Assembly (NCBI GenBank): GCA_902492995.1
Contig: CABUNR010000001.1
Coordinates: forward strand, 50,316 to 114,315
Direction of reading: 5' to 3'
Origin: OMSK01 sp902492995
GTDB lineage: Bacteria; Bacillota_I; Bacilli_A; RF39; UBA660
DNA: 64,000 nucleotides
Position numbers and translations under genes: made by a program. Below, piece after piece: positions 35,854-44,073 of the stretch (the stretch's first letter is position 1; each line of letters opens with the position of its first letter). The notes under the pieces were generated by a model, which was not told the origin of the DNA, made no database searches, and saw only the letters and a program-made list of their open reading frames with translations.

Positions 35854-36189
35854 ATGCAATTAGTATTAAGTATAATATTATGTTTGATTTTGTATTTTTT
35901 ATTTGAAAACTATGGATTTAAAGAGGTTTTCATCTTTAAATTAGTATGGCAAATAATAAGAATAGTTATAGCAGGAGCTTTAAAAAATTTATATGCACTA
36001 GGAGTGGGAACATTAATTATTTATTTTGTGATATTAATTATAAGTATATTAATCACAACAGCTATAGAACATTTCATCTATAATAAAACAAGTGGTTTTA
36101 TAGCATTTGTAATCCTCTCAGGATTAATTGAAATGCTAATATTAGTTGGAGCATCAGCTGCTCTTTATGGTATAGTATCAACTATATAA
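35854..36189 (+). CDS. Small membrane protein of unknown function (111 aa)
   Basis: Three or four predicted helices: residues 2-20, 46-72 (ALGVGTLIIYFVILIISILI) and 82-108 (GFIAFVILSGLIEMLILVGA). Few charged residues. No recognised family or catalytic motif. A strong AAGGAGG ribosome site and a terminator support expression. It lies 24 bases after addA and could be transcribed with it, but its membrane nature suggests an unrelated role. Confidence 0.65.
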   Translation: MQLVLSIILCLILYFLFENYGFKEVFIFKLVWQIIRIVIAGALKNLYALGVGTLIIYFVILIISILITTAIEHFIYNKTSGFIAFVILSGLIEMLILVGASAALYGIVSTI

Positions 36190-36224
36190 AAATCAATAAC
36201 TAAATAGTTTATTGATTTTTTTTT
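36187..36224 (+). terminator. Terminator of the addBA unit
   Basis: Stem AAAATCAATAA/TTTATTGATTTT (one bulged position) and a T run. Confidence 0.8.
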
Positions 36225-36265
36225 AATAATTTGTTAGAATAACAAAATAAAGAGGAGAAAATAAA

Positions 36266-36715
36266 ATGAAAAAATATATAATACTAGAATTAATACCAAC
36301 TGCTTCAACTAAAGAAAGAGGAGATATCATTCAACTATCAGCACTTAAACTAAATGAATTAAATTTAATAGATAGATTTGATTATAGAATAACTGATGAC
36401 AAAATACCATTAACAGATTTAAAAGAAATGATAAACTATGATAATGATAAATTTATATATAAAAATACAACAGAAGAAATATTAAATGAATTTAAAACTT
36501 GGAGTGAAGAATTACCATTATTAATATTAAATAATGGATATACATTAGATTATTTAAAAGAACTAAAAAATAAAAAAGAAGATATATCAGAATATATAAA
36601 TATTCCATATACAGATGATATAATAGATAAAATAATTAAAAAATACAATTTAGAACCATCAAATTATATAGTAGATTTATTATATGAAGCAATAATATAT
36701 GAAAATAATAAATAA
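36266..36715 (+). CDS. DnaQ-like exonuclease fold lacking catalytic residues
   Basis: A 149-residue protein whose layout copies DEDD 3'-5' exonucleases: KKYIILELIPTASTKERGDIIQLSALKLNE parallels the ExoI strand (normally hhhDhETTG...gD.IIqI.Ahk), and ILNNGYTLDYLKEL parallels ExoII (HNxxFDhxFL). The catalytic Asp and Glu are replaced by E-L-I-P-T, and the ExoII Asp is displaced. A third motif is not found. It is therefore probably catalytically dead or has changed function. AGAGGAG precedes the ATG. A CDF transporter follows, with 62 bases between stop and start. Fold assignment is inference. Confidence 0.6.
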   Translation: MKKYIILELIPTASTKERGDIIQLSALKLNELNLIDRFDYRITDDKIPLTDLKEMINYDNDKFIYKNTTEEILNEFKTWSEELPLLILNNGYTLDYLKELKNKKEDISEYINIPYTDDIIDKIIKKYNLEPSNYIVDLLYEAIIYENNK

Positions 36716-36777
36716 GATTGCTTAATAATAGTGATGCAATAAGAATACTTTTTAATATAATAAATAGAGGTGCAAAA

Positions 36778-37644
36778 ATGAATAAAATAACAAAAGTTAT
36801 GATTATGAGTATGATAGTAAATTCTATATTGTCAGTGATAAAAATAATAATAGGATTAATAGGACAAAGTGGGGCATTAATAGCAGATGGAATACATTCA
36901 TTCAGTGATTTAATAACAGATATAGTAGCAATTATAGGAAGTAAACTATCAAGAAAACCAGCAGATCTAAATCATCCATATGGTCACGGAAAGATAGAAT
37001 ATATAACAAGTATATTTATATCATCAATGATTTTGTTTTTAGGATTTTCAATACTTATAAATGCATTTATAAAAAAAGTAACTATACCTGCAAATATAGT
37101 AGTAATAGTTACAATCTTTACAATAATTTCAAAATATATATTAGCAAGTTATATATTAAAAAGTGGAAAAAAATATAATAGTAATATATTAATATCATCA
37201 GGAATAGAAAGTAAAACAGATGTCATTTCTTCAATAGTAGTGTTAATTTCATCATTATTAGCACATTTTAATAAATATATAAGCATGTTTAAATATATGG
37301 ATAAAATAGCAATGATAATAGTAAGTATATTGATAATTAAAACAGGATATAATTTAATAAAAGAAAATATAAGCAATATTTTGGGAGAAGCAGAAATAAA
37401 TACAGAATTAACAAAAACAATAGAAAAAATAATATTAAAAAATAAAAAAGTAATAAATATAGATGAGTTAATATTAATAAAATATGGATCATATTATAAA
37501 TTAATATCAGATATAGTAATGAATGAAAATGCAAAATTAAAAGATGTACATAATATATTAGATATATTAGAAGAACAAATAAAAGAACAAACAAAAGTAA
37601 AATATGTTACATTTCATGTAAATCCAGAAATTAGTGAAAACTAA
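36778..37644 (+). CDS. Cation diffusion facilitator (CDF) family transporter
   Basis: A 288-residue proton-coupled divalent metal exporter. Six helices in the first ~205 residues, then a cytosolic ~80-residue domain. Seen: ALIADGIHSFSDLITDIVA (~31-49), the TM2 metal site with Asp-xxx-Asp in the DxxTD form; HPYGHGKIEYITS (~67), and GIESKTDVISSIVV (~142), the TM5 site with Asp. These residues suggest Mn/Fe/Zn handling rather than a single defined metal. The start at ATG 36778 follows AGAGGTGC; the longer frame from TTG 36718 lacks a site. Confidence 0.92.
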   Translation: MNKITKVMIMSMIVNSILSVIKIIIGLIGQSGALIADGIHSFSDLITDIVAIIGSKLSRKPADLNHPYGHGKIEYITSIFISSMILFLGFSILINAFIKKVTIPANIVVIVTIFTIISKYILASYILKSGKKYNSNILISSGIESKTDVISSIVVLISSLLAHFNKYISMFKYMDKIAMIIVSILIIKTGYNLIKENISNILGEAEINTELTKTIEKIILKNKKVINIDELILIKYGSYYKLISDIVMNENAKLKDVHNILDILEEQIKEQTKVKYVTFHVNPEISEN

Positions 37645-37730
37645 TTTTTTTGTAAACAAATGTAAAAAAATAAAAAAAAATAATAAAAATAGCAAAAGAT
37701 TTGATAAACTAATTCATAGTGAGGGATTAT

Positions 37731-38573
37731 ATGAAAGATTTAAAATTATTTATAGAAGGATTTATAATAGGAATAGGAAAAATAATACCAGGAGTTAGTG
37801 GAGCAATATTTGCTATGATGTTTGGAGTATATGAAAAAGCATTAAGTATAATAAGTAATCTAAGAAAAGAATTAATAAAAAATTTTAAATTTATGCTTAT
37901 ATTATGTACAAGTATTTTAATAGCAATAATATTTGGAAGTAACATAATAAAAAAATGCTTAGATAATTATTATTTTCCAACAATGATGCTATTTATAGGA
38001 ATGATGTCTGGAGGAATAAAACCATTAATAGATAAAGTAAGAAATGAAAAAGTAAACAAAAAAAATATAGTATGTGCAATAATAGTAGTATGCTTATTAG
38101 TAATAGTGTCAGAATTAAATTTTGGAGTAAAAGAAGGAAGTTTAGAAAAAACAACAAAAACAAGTATTTTATTATTTATATCAGGATTAGTAGATGCATT
38201 TGCAACAGTAACTCCAGGAATTTGTGGGACAGCACTTCTTATGATAATAGGATATTATGATGTAGTTATTACATCATTAGGAGATATATTTAATATAAGT
38301 AATATAGAAAATAACTTATTTATATTAATTCCATTTGTAATAGGATTAATACTTGGAGTATATCTAATATCAAAATTAATTAATTTCTTATTTAAAAGAT
38401 ATAAACAGGCAACAAATTATTCGATAATAGGATTCGCAATAACATCAACATTGTTATTGTTAAAAGAAGTGTTAAATAAAACATATAAATTAAATGAAAT
38501 AATTTTAGGAATAATACTATTTATAATAGGATTTATAATAGTACATTTTTTAGAAAAGAAAGATATAAATTAA
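37731..38573 (+). CDS. DUF368/PopT-family undecaprenyl-phosphate transporter
   Basis: A 280-residue membrane protein with about eight helices. The family signature appears twice, as expected for its inverted repeat: IGKIIPGVSGAIFAMMFGVYEKAL near residues 15-38 and DAFATVTPGICGTALLMIIGYYD near 158-180. DUF368 proteins have been reported to return undecaprenyl phosphate to the inner membrane face, recycling the lipid carrier for wall and capsule synthesis. The start at ATG 37731 follows GTGAGG; the GTG at 37719 would overlap this site. A terminator follows directly. Confidence 0.9.
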   Translation: MKDLKLFIEGFIIGIGKIIPGVSGAIFAMMFGVYEKALSIISNLRKELIKNFKFMLILCTSILIAIIFGSNIIKKCLDNYYFPTMMLFIGMMSGGIKPLIDKVRNEKVNKKNIVCAIIVVCLLVIVSELNFGVKEGSLEKTTKTSILLFISGLVDAFATVTPGICGTALLMIIGYYDVVITSLGDIFNISNIENNLFILIPFVIGLILGVYLISKLINFLFKRYKQATNYSIIGFAITSTLLLLKEVLNKTYKLNEIILGIILFIIGFIIVHFLEKKDIN

Positions 38574-38597
38574 GCAAAAAACTTAATTTTTTTTTAA
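38571..38597 (+). terminator. Terminator after the DUF368 gene
   Basis: Stem TTAAG/CTTAA with a CAAAAAA loop and nine Ts; short stem. Confidence 0.6.
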
Positions 38598-38611
38598 AGA
38601 TAACTAATTTT

Positions 38612-38653
38612 TTAGCACTCACACTTGACAAGTGCTAAAAATAGTGGTATAAC
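38612..38653 (+). promoter_or_regulatory. CIRCE operator and promoter of htpG-hsp20
   Basis: TTAGCACTC-N9-AAGTGCTAA (38612-38638) matches the CIRCE consensus (TTAGCACTC-N9-GAGTGCTAA) at 17 of 18 arm positions. TTGACA (38625-38630) sits inside it and TATAAC follows at 38648-38653 with 17-bp spacing, so HrcA binding would cover the -35 box. Confidence 0.93.
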
Positions 38654-38693
38654 ATAATTGTTGATAAGGAAAGTCAACAAAAGGAGGAATGAG

Positions 38694-40517
38694 ATGAAGA
38701 AACAGTTTAAGTCAGAATCAAAAAGGTTGCTAGATTTAATGATTAACTCAATCTATACAAACAATGATATATTCCTAAGGGAGATAATATCAAATGCAAG
38801 TGATGCCTTAGATAAGTTATATTATAATTCCTTAACTGACAAAGATATAAAAGTAAAGAAAAATGATCTAAAGATAAAAATAGAAATTGATAAAGAAAAA
38901 AGATTGCTTAAAATATCCGATAATGGTATTGGAATGACTAAAGACGAATTAGAAAACAATTTAGGAACAATTGCTAAAAGTGGTTCATTATCATTTAAAG
39001 AAATGAATGATTCTAAAAAAATTGATATAATTGGTCAATTTGGAGTAGGATTTTATTCAGCATTTATGGTAAGTGATGAAATAGAAGTAATGTCTAAATC
39101 ATTAGATAATGAAGCAAATAAATGGATATCAAAAGGAATAGATGGATATCAAATAGAAAAAGCAGAAAAGGATACAATTGGAACAGATATAATTCTTCAT
39201 ATAAAAGAAGATACAGAAGATGTAAAATATAGTGAATATTTAGAAGAATATAAAATAAGAGAATTAATAAAAAAATATTCAGATTACATAAGTTATCCAA
39301 TTATAATGAATGATAAGGATAAAAAAGAAGAAACCCTAAATAGTATGATCCCACTATGGAAAAGAAATAAATCAAAAATAAAAGAAGAAGAATATAATGA
39401 TTTTTATACAGATAAATTTTATGATTATGAAAAACCACTTAAAGTAATACATACAAATGTAGAAGGAGTAGTAAGTTATAATTCAATACTATTTATACCT
39501 TCACATGCACCATATGATTTTTATAATAAAGAATATGAAAAAGGATTAAATTTATATTCAAATGGTGTACTTATAATGGAAAAATGTAGTGATCTGCTTC
39601 CAGATTATTTGTCATTTGTAAAAGGAGTTGTGGATACAGAAGATATATCATTAAATATATCAAGAGAAATGTTACAACAAACAAAAAATTTAAAAGTAAT
39701 TGCAAATAATATAGAAGCAAAAATATTAAAAGAACTACATAATATGTTAGAACAACAGAAAGAAGAATATATTAAATTTTATAAAATATTTGGTATACAA
39801 CTTAAGTATGGTGTTTATAATAATTATGGAATGGATAAAGATAAATTAAAAGATTTACTCATGTTCCATTCAAGTAAAAAAAATACTTTAATAACATTAA
39901 AAGAATATGTTGAAGATTTGAAAGATCAAGAAAGTATTTATTATGCTAGTGGTCAATCAGTAGCAAAAATAGATGCAATGCCACAAGTAGAACAAGTAAA
40001 AGAAAAAGGATATGATATACTTTATTTAACAGACTATATAGATGAGTTTACAATTAACATGTTAAATAGTTATGAAAATAAAAAATTCATAAATGTATGC
40101 GATGGAAACCTTGACTTAGAAGATAAAGATGAAAAAGAAAAAACAGAAAAATTAAATGAAAAAGATAAAGAAATGTTAGATTATATAAAAGAAAAATTAA
40201 ACATTTCGGAAGTCAAATTTACAGGAAAATTAAAAACACACCCTGTATGTTTGAAATCAAAAGGAGAAATATCAACAAAGATGGAACAAGTATTAAATGC
40301 AATGCCAACAAATAATGGTGTGAAAGCAGAAACAATACTTGAAATAAATGAAAACCATAAAATAAAAGAAAAACTTGAAACACTTTATAAAGAAAATAAA
40401 GAAGAGCTTTATAAATATGCTAAAGTTTTATATGATATGGCAAGATTAATAGATGGACTTGAGATAGAAAATCCAACAGAAATAAGTAATTTAATATGTG
40501 ACATAATGACAAAATAA
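38694..40517 (+). CDS. htpG: Hsp90-family chaperone HtpG
   Basis: A 607-residue cytosolic ATP-dependent chaperone. Seen: REIISNASDALDKLYY (~25-40, ATP-binding Asn/Asp), KISDNGIGMTKDEL (~76-89), GQFGVGFYSAFMVSDE (~112-127), GTDIILHIKEDT (~163), and the middle domain NISREMLQQTKNLKVI (~320). The C-terminal dimerisation domain is full length. ATG 38694 follows AAGGAGG; a longer frame to TTG 38658 covers the ribosome site and is rejected. It is co-transcribed with the small heat-shock gene and, unusually compared with B. subtilis htpG, sits under CIRCE control. Confidence 0.97.
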   Translation: MKKQFKSESKRLLDLMINSIYTNNDIFLREIISNASDALDKLYYNSLTDKDIKVKKNDLKIKIEIDKEKRLLKISDNGIGMTKDELENNLGTIAKSGSLSFKEMNDSKKIDIIGQFGVGFYSAFMVSDEIEVMSKSLDNEANKWISKGIDGYQIEKAEKDTIGTDIILHIKEDTEDVKYSEYLEEYKIRELIKKYSDYISYPIIMNDKDKKEETLNSMIPLWKRNKSKIKEEEYNDFYTDKFYDYEKPLKVIHTNVEGVVSYNSILFIPSHAPYDFYNKEYEKGLNLYSNGVLIMEKCSDLLPDYLSFVKGVVDTEDISLNISREMLQQTKNLKVIANNIEAKILKELHNMLEQQKEEYIKFYKIFGIQLKYGVYNNYGMDKDKLKDLLMFHSSKKNTLITLKEYVEDLKDQESIYYASGQSVAKIDAMPQVEQVKEKGYDILYLTDYIDEFTINMLNSYENKKFINVCDGNLDLEDKDEKEKTEKLNEKDKEMLDYIKEKLNISEVKFTGKLKTHPVCLKSKGEISTKMEQVLNAMPTNNGVKAETILEINENHKIKEKLETLYKENKEELYKYAKVLYDMARLIDGLEIENPTEISNLICDIMTK

Positions 40518-40530
40518 AGGAGGAATGTTT

Positions 40531-40905
40531 ATGTTACCAAGTAGAATATTTTTTGATAATTTTTTAGATGAATTTAAAGAAAGCGATAAAATGAAATGTG
40601 ATATATATGAAAAAGATAATACATACTATCTAGAAGCAGATATACCAGGATTTAGTAAAGAAGATATAAATGTTGAATTTAATAAAGGAAATTTAACAAT
40701 TACAGCAGAAAAAAATAGTGAAGAAGAAGAAAATGATAAAAACTATTTAAGAAGAGAAAGATATTATGGAAAATATCAAAGATCATTTTATTTAGGAGAA
40801 GTAGATGAAGAAGCATGTGAAGCATCATTTACAAATGGAATCTTAAAAATTAAAGTACCTAAAAAATTAGAAGAAGAAACAAAAAAGAATATTGAAATCA
40901 AATAA
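40531..40905 (+). CDS. Small heat-shock protein (Hsp20/alpha-crystallin)
   Basis: A 124-residue holdase. The alpha-crystallin domain spans ~18-118: CDIYEKDNTYYLEADIPGFS, then KEDINVEFNKGNLTITAEK (~43-61), and RSFYLGEVDEEACEASFTNG with ILKIKVPKK (~83-110), the classical strand that ends before the IxI-type tail. Oligomers bind unfolding proteins under heat stress. ATG 40531 is preferred, giving normal spacing to AGGAGG; ATG 40525 is one base from that site. It is the second gene of the CIRCE-controlled operon. Confidence 0.93.
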   Translation: MLPSRIFFDNFLDEFKESDKMKCDIYEKDNTYYLEADIPGFSKEDINVEFNKGNLTITAEKNSEEEENDKNYLRRERYYGKYQRSFYLGEVDEEACEASFTNGILKIKVPKKLEEETKKNIEIK

Positions 40906-40930
40906 GAGAATTTTTTCTCTTTTTTTTATA
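40905..40930 (+). terminator. Terminator of the htpG-hsp20 operon
   Basis: Stem AGAGAA/TTCTCT with a TTTT loop and a T tract. Confidence 0.75.
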
Positions 40931-40948
40931 TAATTTACTGGTGATAAA

Positions 40949-41308
40949 GTGAATTAAAAAGATATATTAAAAATATGTGATGGAAAACTAATATGGAAAA
41001 ATTTAAATAAAAAAATAAAAAATTTTCAAATAGATACTAGAACAATAAAAGAAAATGATTTGTTTATAGGGATAAAAGGAGAAAACTATGATGGAAATAC
41101 ATTCTATCAAGAAGCGTTTAAAAAAGGAGCAATTGCATGCATAAATAGTAAAACCAGATATAGTAGTTATTACTAATATTAGAACATCACATATAAGAAA
41201 GTTAGGCTTAAGAAAAAATAATAAAACAAGAATACAATGTTACTTAAAGCATCAAACTCAATGAATTTTAAATATTTATTAGAAAAATTAGAGAATATAA
41301 AAAATTAA
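40949..41308 (+). pseudogene. murF: Decayed murF (UDP-MurNAc-tripeptide D-Ala-D-Ala ligase)
   Basis: Three blocks of MurF survive in order, in different frames. Block 1 (GTG start 40949 after TGGTGATAAA; codon 3 is TAA) continues as DILKICDGKLIWKNL, then FQIDTRTIKENDLFIGIKGE and NYDGNTFYQEAFKKGAIACI, the MurF N-terminal domain. Block 2, from 41151, reads KPDIVVITNIRTSHIRKLGL, the central ligase motif with changed residues (normal ...NIGTAHIGNLGSREN). Block 3 (41237-41308) reads LLKASNSMNFKYLLEKLENI, the C-terminal end. About 70% of the gene is gone, so it cannot be functional. A working murF must lie elsewhere. Confidence 0.85.
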
Positions 41309-41403
41309 TAGTTTATTTTTCACGTTAATATTTTCTTTTTATTATGAAATAATTGAAAATAAAAAATATTTATTATATAATGAATTATAATAGGAGGGGT
41401 AAA

Positions 41404-43743
41404 ATGACAGATGAAATAAAAAAGATGGATGAGTATTTTAGAGCAGCAAATTATTTATCAGCATGTCAATTATATTTACTAGATAATCCACTTTTAAAAA
41501 GGCCACTAAAGAAAAGTGATATAAAAAACAAAATAGTAGGACATTGGGGAACAGTGCCAGGACAAAACTTTATTTATCTACATTTAAATAGAGTAATAAA
41601 AAAGGACAAATTAAACATGATATATATATCTGGCCCAGGACATGGGGGGAATGCGATTGTATCAAATGTATACTTAGAAGGAACATATAGTGAAGTATAT
41701 AATGATATAACAGAAGATGAAGAAGGATTAAAAAAATTATTTAAACAGTTTTCCTTCCCAGGTGGAATATCAAGCCATGTTGCACCAGAAACACCAGGTT
41801 CAATAAATGAAGGTGGAGAATTGGGATATAGTCTTTCACATGCATTTGGAGCAGTATTAGATAACAAAGAGTTAATTGCAGCATGTGTTGTAGGAGATGG
41901 AGAAGCTGAAACAGGACCACTTGCAACAAGCTGGCATTTAAATAAGTTTATAAATCCTAAAACAGATGGAGCAGTACTTCCTATACTACATTTAAACGGT
42001 TATAAAATCGCTAATCCAACTGTATTATCACGTATATCAAAAAAAGAGTTAGATTCGTATCTTAGAGGATGTGGATGGAATCCATATTATGTAGAAGGAA
42101 ATGACCCTTTTATAATGCATCAAAAAATGATAGAAGTAATGGATAAAGTAATAGCTGAAATAAAACATATTTGGAAAGATTCGAGAATAAATGGAAATGA
42201 AAAAAGAAGATTTTGGCCAATGATAGTACTTAGAACACCAAAAGGATGGACAGGACCAAAATATGTAGATAAACTAATGATAGAAAATTCATTTAGAGCA
42301 CATCAAGTACCAATCGTACCAGATACTGAAGAAAAAATAAAATTACTAGAAAAATGGTTAAGAAGTTATAAACCAGAGGAATTATTTGATGAAAAAGGTT
42401 CACTTAGAAAGGATTTAAAAGAATTAGCACCAAAAGGAAGAAGTAGAATGGGTTCAAATCCACATGCTAATGGAGGTTTGTTATTAGAAGAAATAAAAAC
42501 ACCAGATTTTAGAAAATATGGTGTAAAATTAGAAAGACCAGGTATTATAGAAAAAGAAGATACAAGAGTACTTGGTGAATACATAAGGGATTTAATAGTA
42601 TTAAATAAAAAATCTAAAAACTTTAGATTTTTCGGACCAGATGAAGCTGCGTCAAATAGATTAAATCATGTATTTGAAGTAACAAATAGAAAATGGAATG
42701 ACAAAATAGTTGTAACAGATGACTATTTAGCTCCAGATGGAAGAGTAATAGATTCATACCTATCTGAACACTTTTGTGAGGGTGCATTAGAAGGATATTT
42801 GCTTACAGGAAGATATGGATTTTTTCACTCATATGAAGCATTTATAAGAATTGTAGATTCAATGATAAGTCAACATGCAAAATGGTTAAAAGTTACTAAA
42901 AATTTACCATGGAGAGCACCAATTGCTTCATTAAATTTACTTTTAACATCACATTGTTGGCAACAAGATCATAATGGATATACCCACCAAGATCCAGGCT
43001 TTCTAAATCATATTGTAACTAAAAAATCAGATATAGTAAGAATATATTTGCCACCAGATGCTAACTGCTTAATTGCATGTTTTGATCATTGTATTAAAAC
43101 AAAAAATTATATAAATGCTATAGTAGCAAGTAAACATGAAAGACCACAATGGTTAACAATGGAAGAAGCATTTAGACACTGTTATGAAGGGGTTGGAATT
43201 TGGAAATTCGCAAGTAATGATGAAAATTCAGAACCAGACATAGTAATGGCATGTGCAGGAGATACTCCAACATTAGAAACACTTGCAGCTACTAAAATAT
43301 TAAGGCAAAATTTTAAAGAATTAAAAATAAGAGTTGTAAATGTTATAGACTTAATGCGATTAGAATCTAATTTAAAACATCCACATGGACTTACGGACCA
43401 TGATTATAATATGTTATTTACAAAAGATAAACCAATTATATTCGCATTTCATGGATATCCATCATTAATTCACCAATTAACATATAATAGAGAAAATAAA
43501 GATATGCATGTACATGGATATAAAGAAGAAGGAACTATAACAACACCATTTGATATGAGAGTACAAAATGAACTTGATAGATATCACTTAGTAATAGATG
43601 CAATAAAATATTTGCCAAAATTAGGGAATAGAGGAGCATCTCTTGTAGAGTGGTGTAAGACAAAACTTTTAGAACATAGCGAATATATAAAAACATATGG
43701 AATAGATATGGAAGAGATTAGAAACTTTAAATGGGAAGATTAA
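41404..43743 (+). CDS. xfp: Phosphoketolase (xylulose-5-P/fructose-6-P)
   Basis: A 779-residue thiamine-diphosphate enzyme splitting xylulose-5-P or fructose-6-P with phosphate into acetyl-P plus a triose or tetrose phosphate. Seen: LLDNPLLKRPLKKSDIKNK (~23-41), VGHWGTVPGQNFIYLHLNR, YISGPGHGGNAIVSNVYLEG (~74), CVVGDGEAETGPLATSWHLN (~161-180, ThDP site), and SLLTSHCWQQDHNGYTHQDP-like residues near 515-530. ATG 41404 follows AGGAGGGG; the longer frame enters the murF relic. Monocistronic with a terminator. It supports a heterofermentative or bifid-like sugar route giving acetyl-P. Confidence 0.97.
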   Translation: MTDEIKKMDEYFRAANYLSACQLYLLDNPLLKRPLKKSDIKNKIVGHWGTVPGQNFIYLHLNRVIKKDKLNMIYISGPGHGGNAIVSNVYLEGTYSEVYNDITEDEEGLKKLFKQFSFPGGISSHVAPETPGSINEGGELGYSLSHAFGAVLDNKELIAACVVGDGEAETGPLATSWHLNKFINPKTDGAVLPILHLNGYKIANPTVLSRISKKELDSYLRGCGWNPYYVEGNDPFIMHQKMIEVMDKVIAEIKHIWKDSRINGNEKRRFWPMIVLRTPKGWTGPKYVDKLMIENSFRAHQVPIVPDTEEKIKLLEKWLRSYKPEELFDEKGSLRKDLKELAPKGRSRMGSNPHANGGLLLEEIKTPDFRKYGVKLERPGIIEKEDTRVLGEYIRDLIVLNKKSKNFRFFGPDEAASNRLNHVFEVTNRKWNDKIVVTDDYLAPDGRVIDSYLSEHFCEGALEGYLLTGRYGFFHSYEAFIRIVDSMISQHAKWLKVTKNLPWRAPIASLNLLLTSHCWQQDHNGYTHQDPGFLNHIVTKKSDIVRIYLPPDANCLIACFDHCIKTKNYINAIVASKHERPQWLTMEEAFRHCYEGVGIWKFASNDENSEPDIVMACAGDTPTLETLAATKILRQNFKELKIRVVNVIDLMRLESNLKHPHGLTDHDYNMLFTKDKPIIFAFHGYPSLIHQLTYNRENKDMHVHGYKEEGTITTPFDMRVQNELDRYHLVIDAIKYLPKLGNRGASLVEWCKTKLLEHSEYIKTYGIDMEEIRNFKWED

Positions 43744-43757
43744 TTCCCATTTTTATT
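43730..43757 (+). terminator. Terminator of the phosphoketolase gene
   Basis: Stem AAATGGGAA/TTCCCATTT, short loop, T-rich tail, overlapping the last codons. Confidence 0.75.
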
Positions 43758-43800
43758 TTAAAAAGACATCTTTTTTGTTATAATTTAATTAGGTGATAAT

Positions 43801-44064
43801 ATGCAAATAAATGGTAAAGAAATAAATATAGAAGATATAAATATGGATATAAAAATGCATCCAAGAAGAGAAAATGGCTTTATGTTAAGTGATGATCAAA
43901 TAAATATATTAAAAAAATATAATATAGATTATTTAAAATATAATGACATAAAAAGTTTAATATATGAAATAGAAGAAATACTAAATATAGAGTATTATGA
44001 AGATTTAGATTACTTGTCAAGTGAACTAGCAGAATTTAATTATTATAATTATACAAACAAATAG
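43801..44064 (+). CDS. Small conserved-looking protein, function unknown (87 aa)
   Basis: A soluble acidic protein with predicted helices. HPRRENGFMLSDDQINILKK (~20-39) then DYLKYNDIKSLIYEIEEILN (~42-61) and a closing DLDYLSSELAEFNYYNYTNK. It resembles short uncharacterised proteins of gut Bacillota with an 'LSD.QI..L' block, and I cannot assign a role. TAGGTGATAAT precedes the ATG. The RNB-domain gene starts nine bases after its stop, so they are surely co-transcribed and may share a process. Confidence 0.65.
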   Translation: MQINGKEINIEDINMDIKMHPRRENGFMLSDDQINILKKYNIDYLKYNDIKSLIYEIEEILNIEYYEDLDYLSSELAEFNYYNYTNK

Positions 44065-44073
44065 GAGAAAGAT

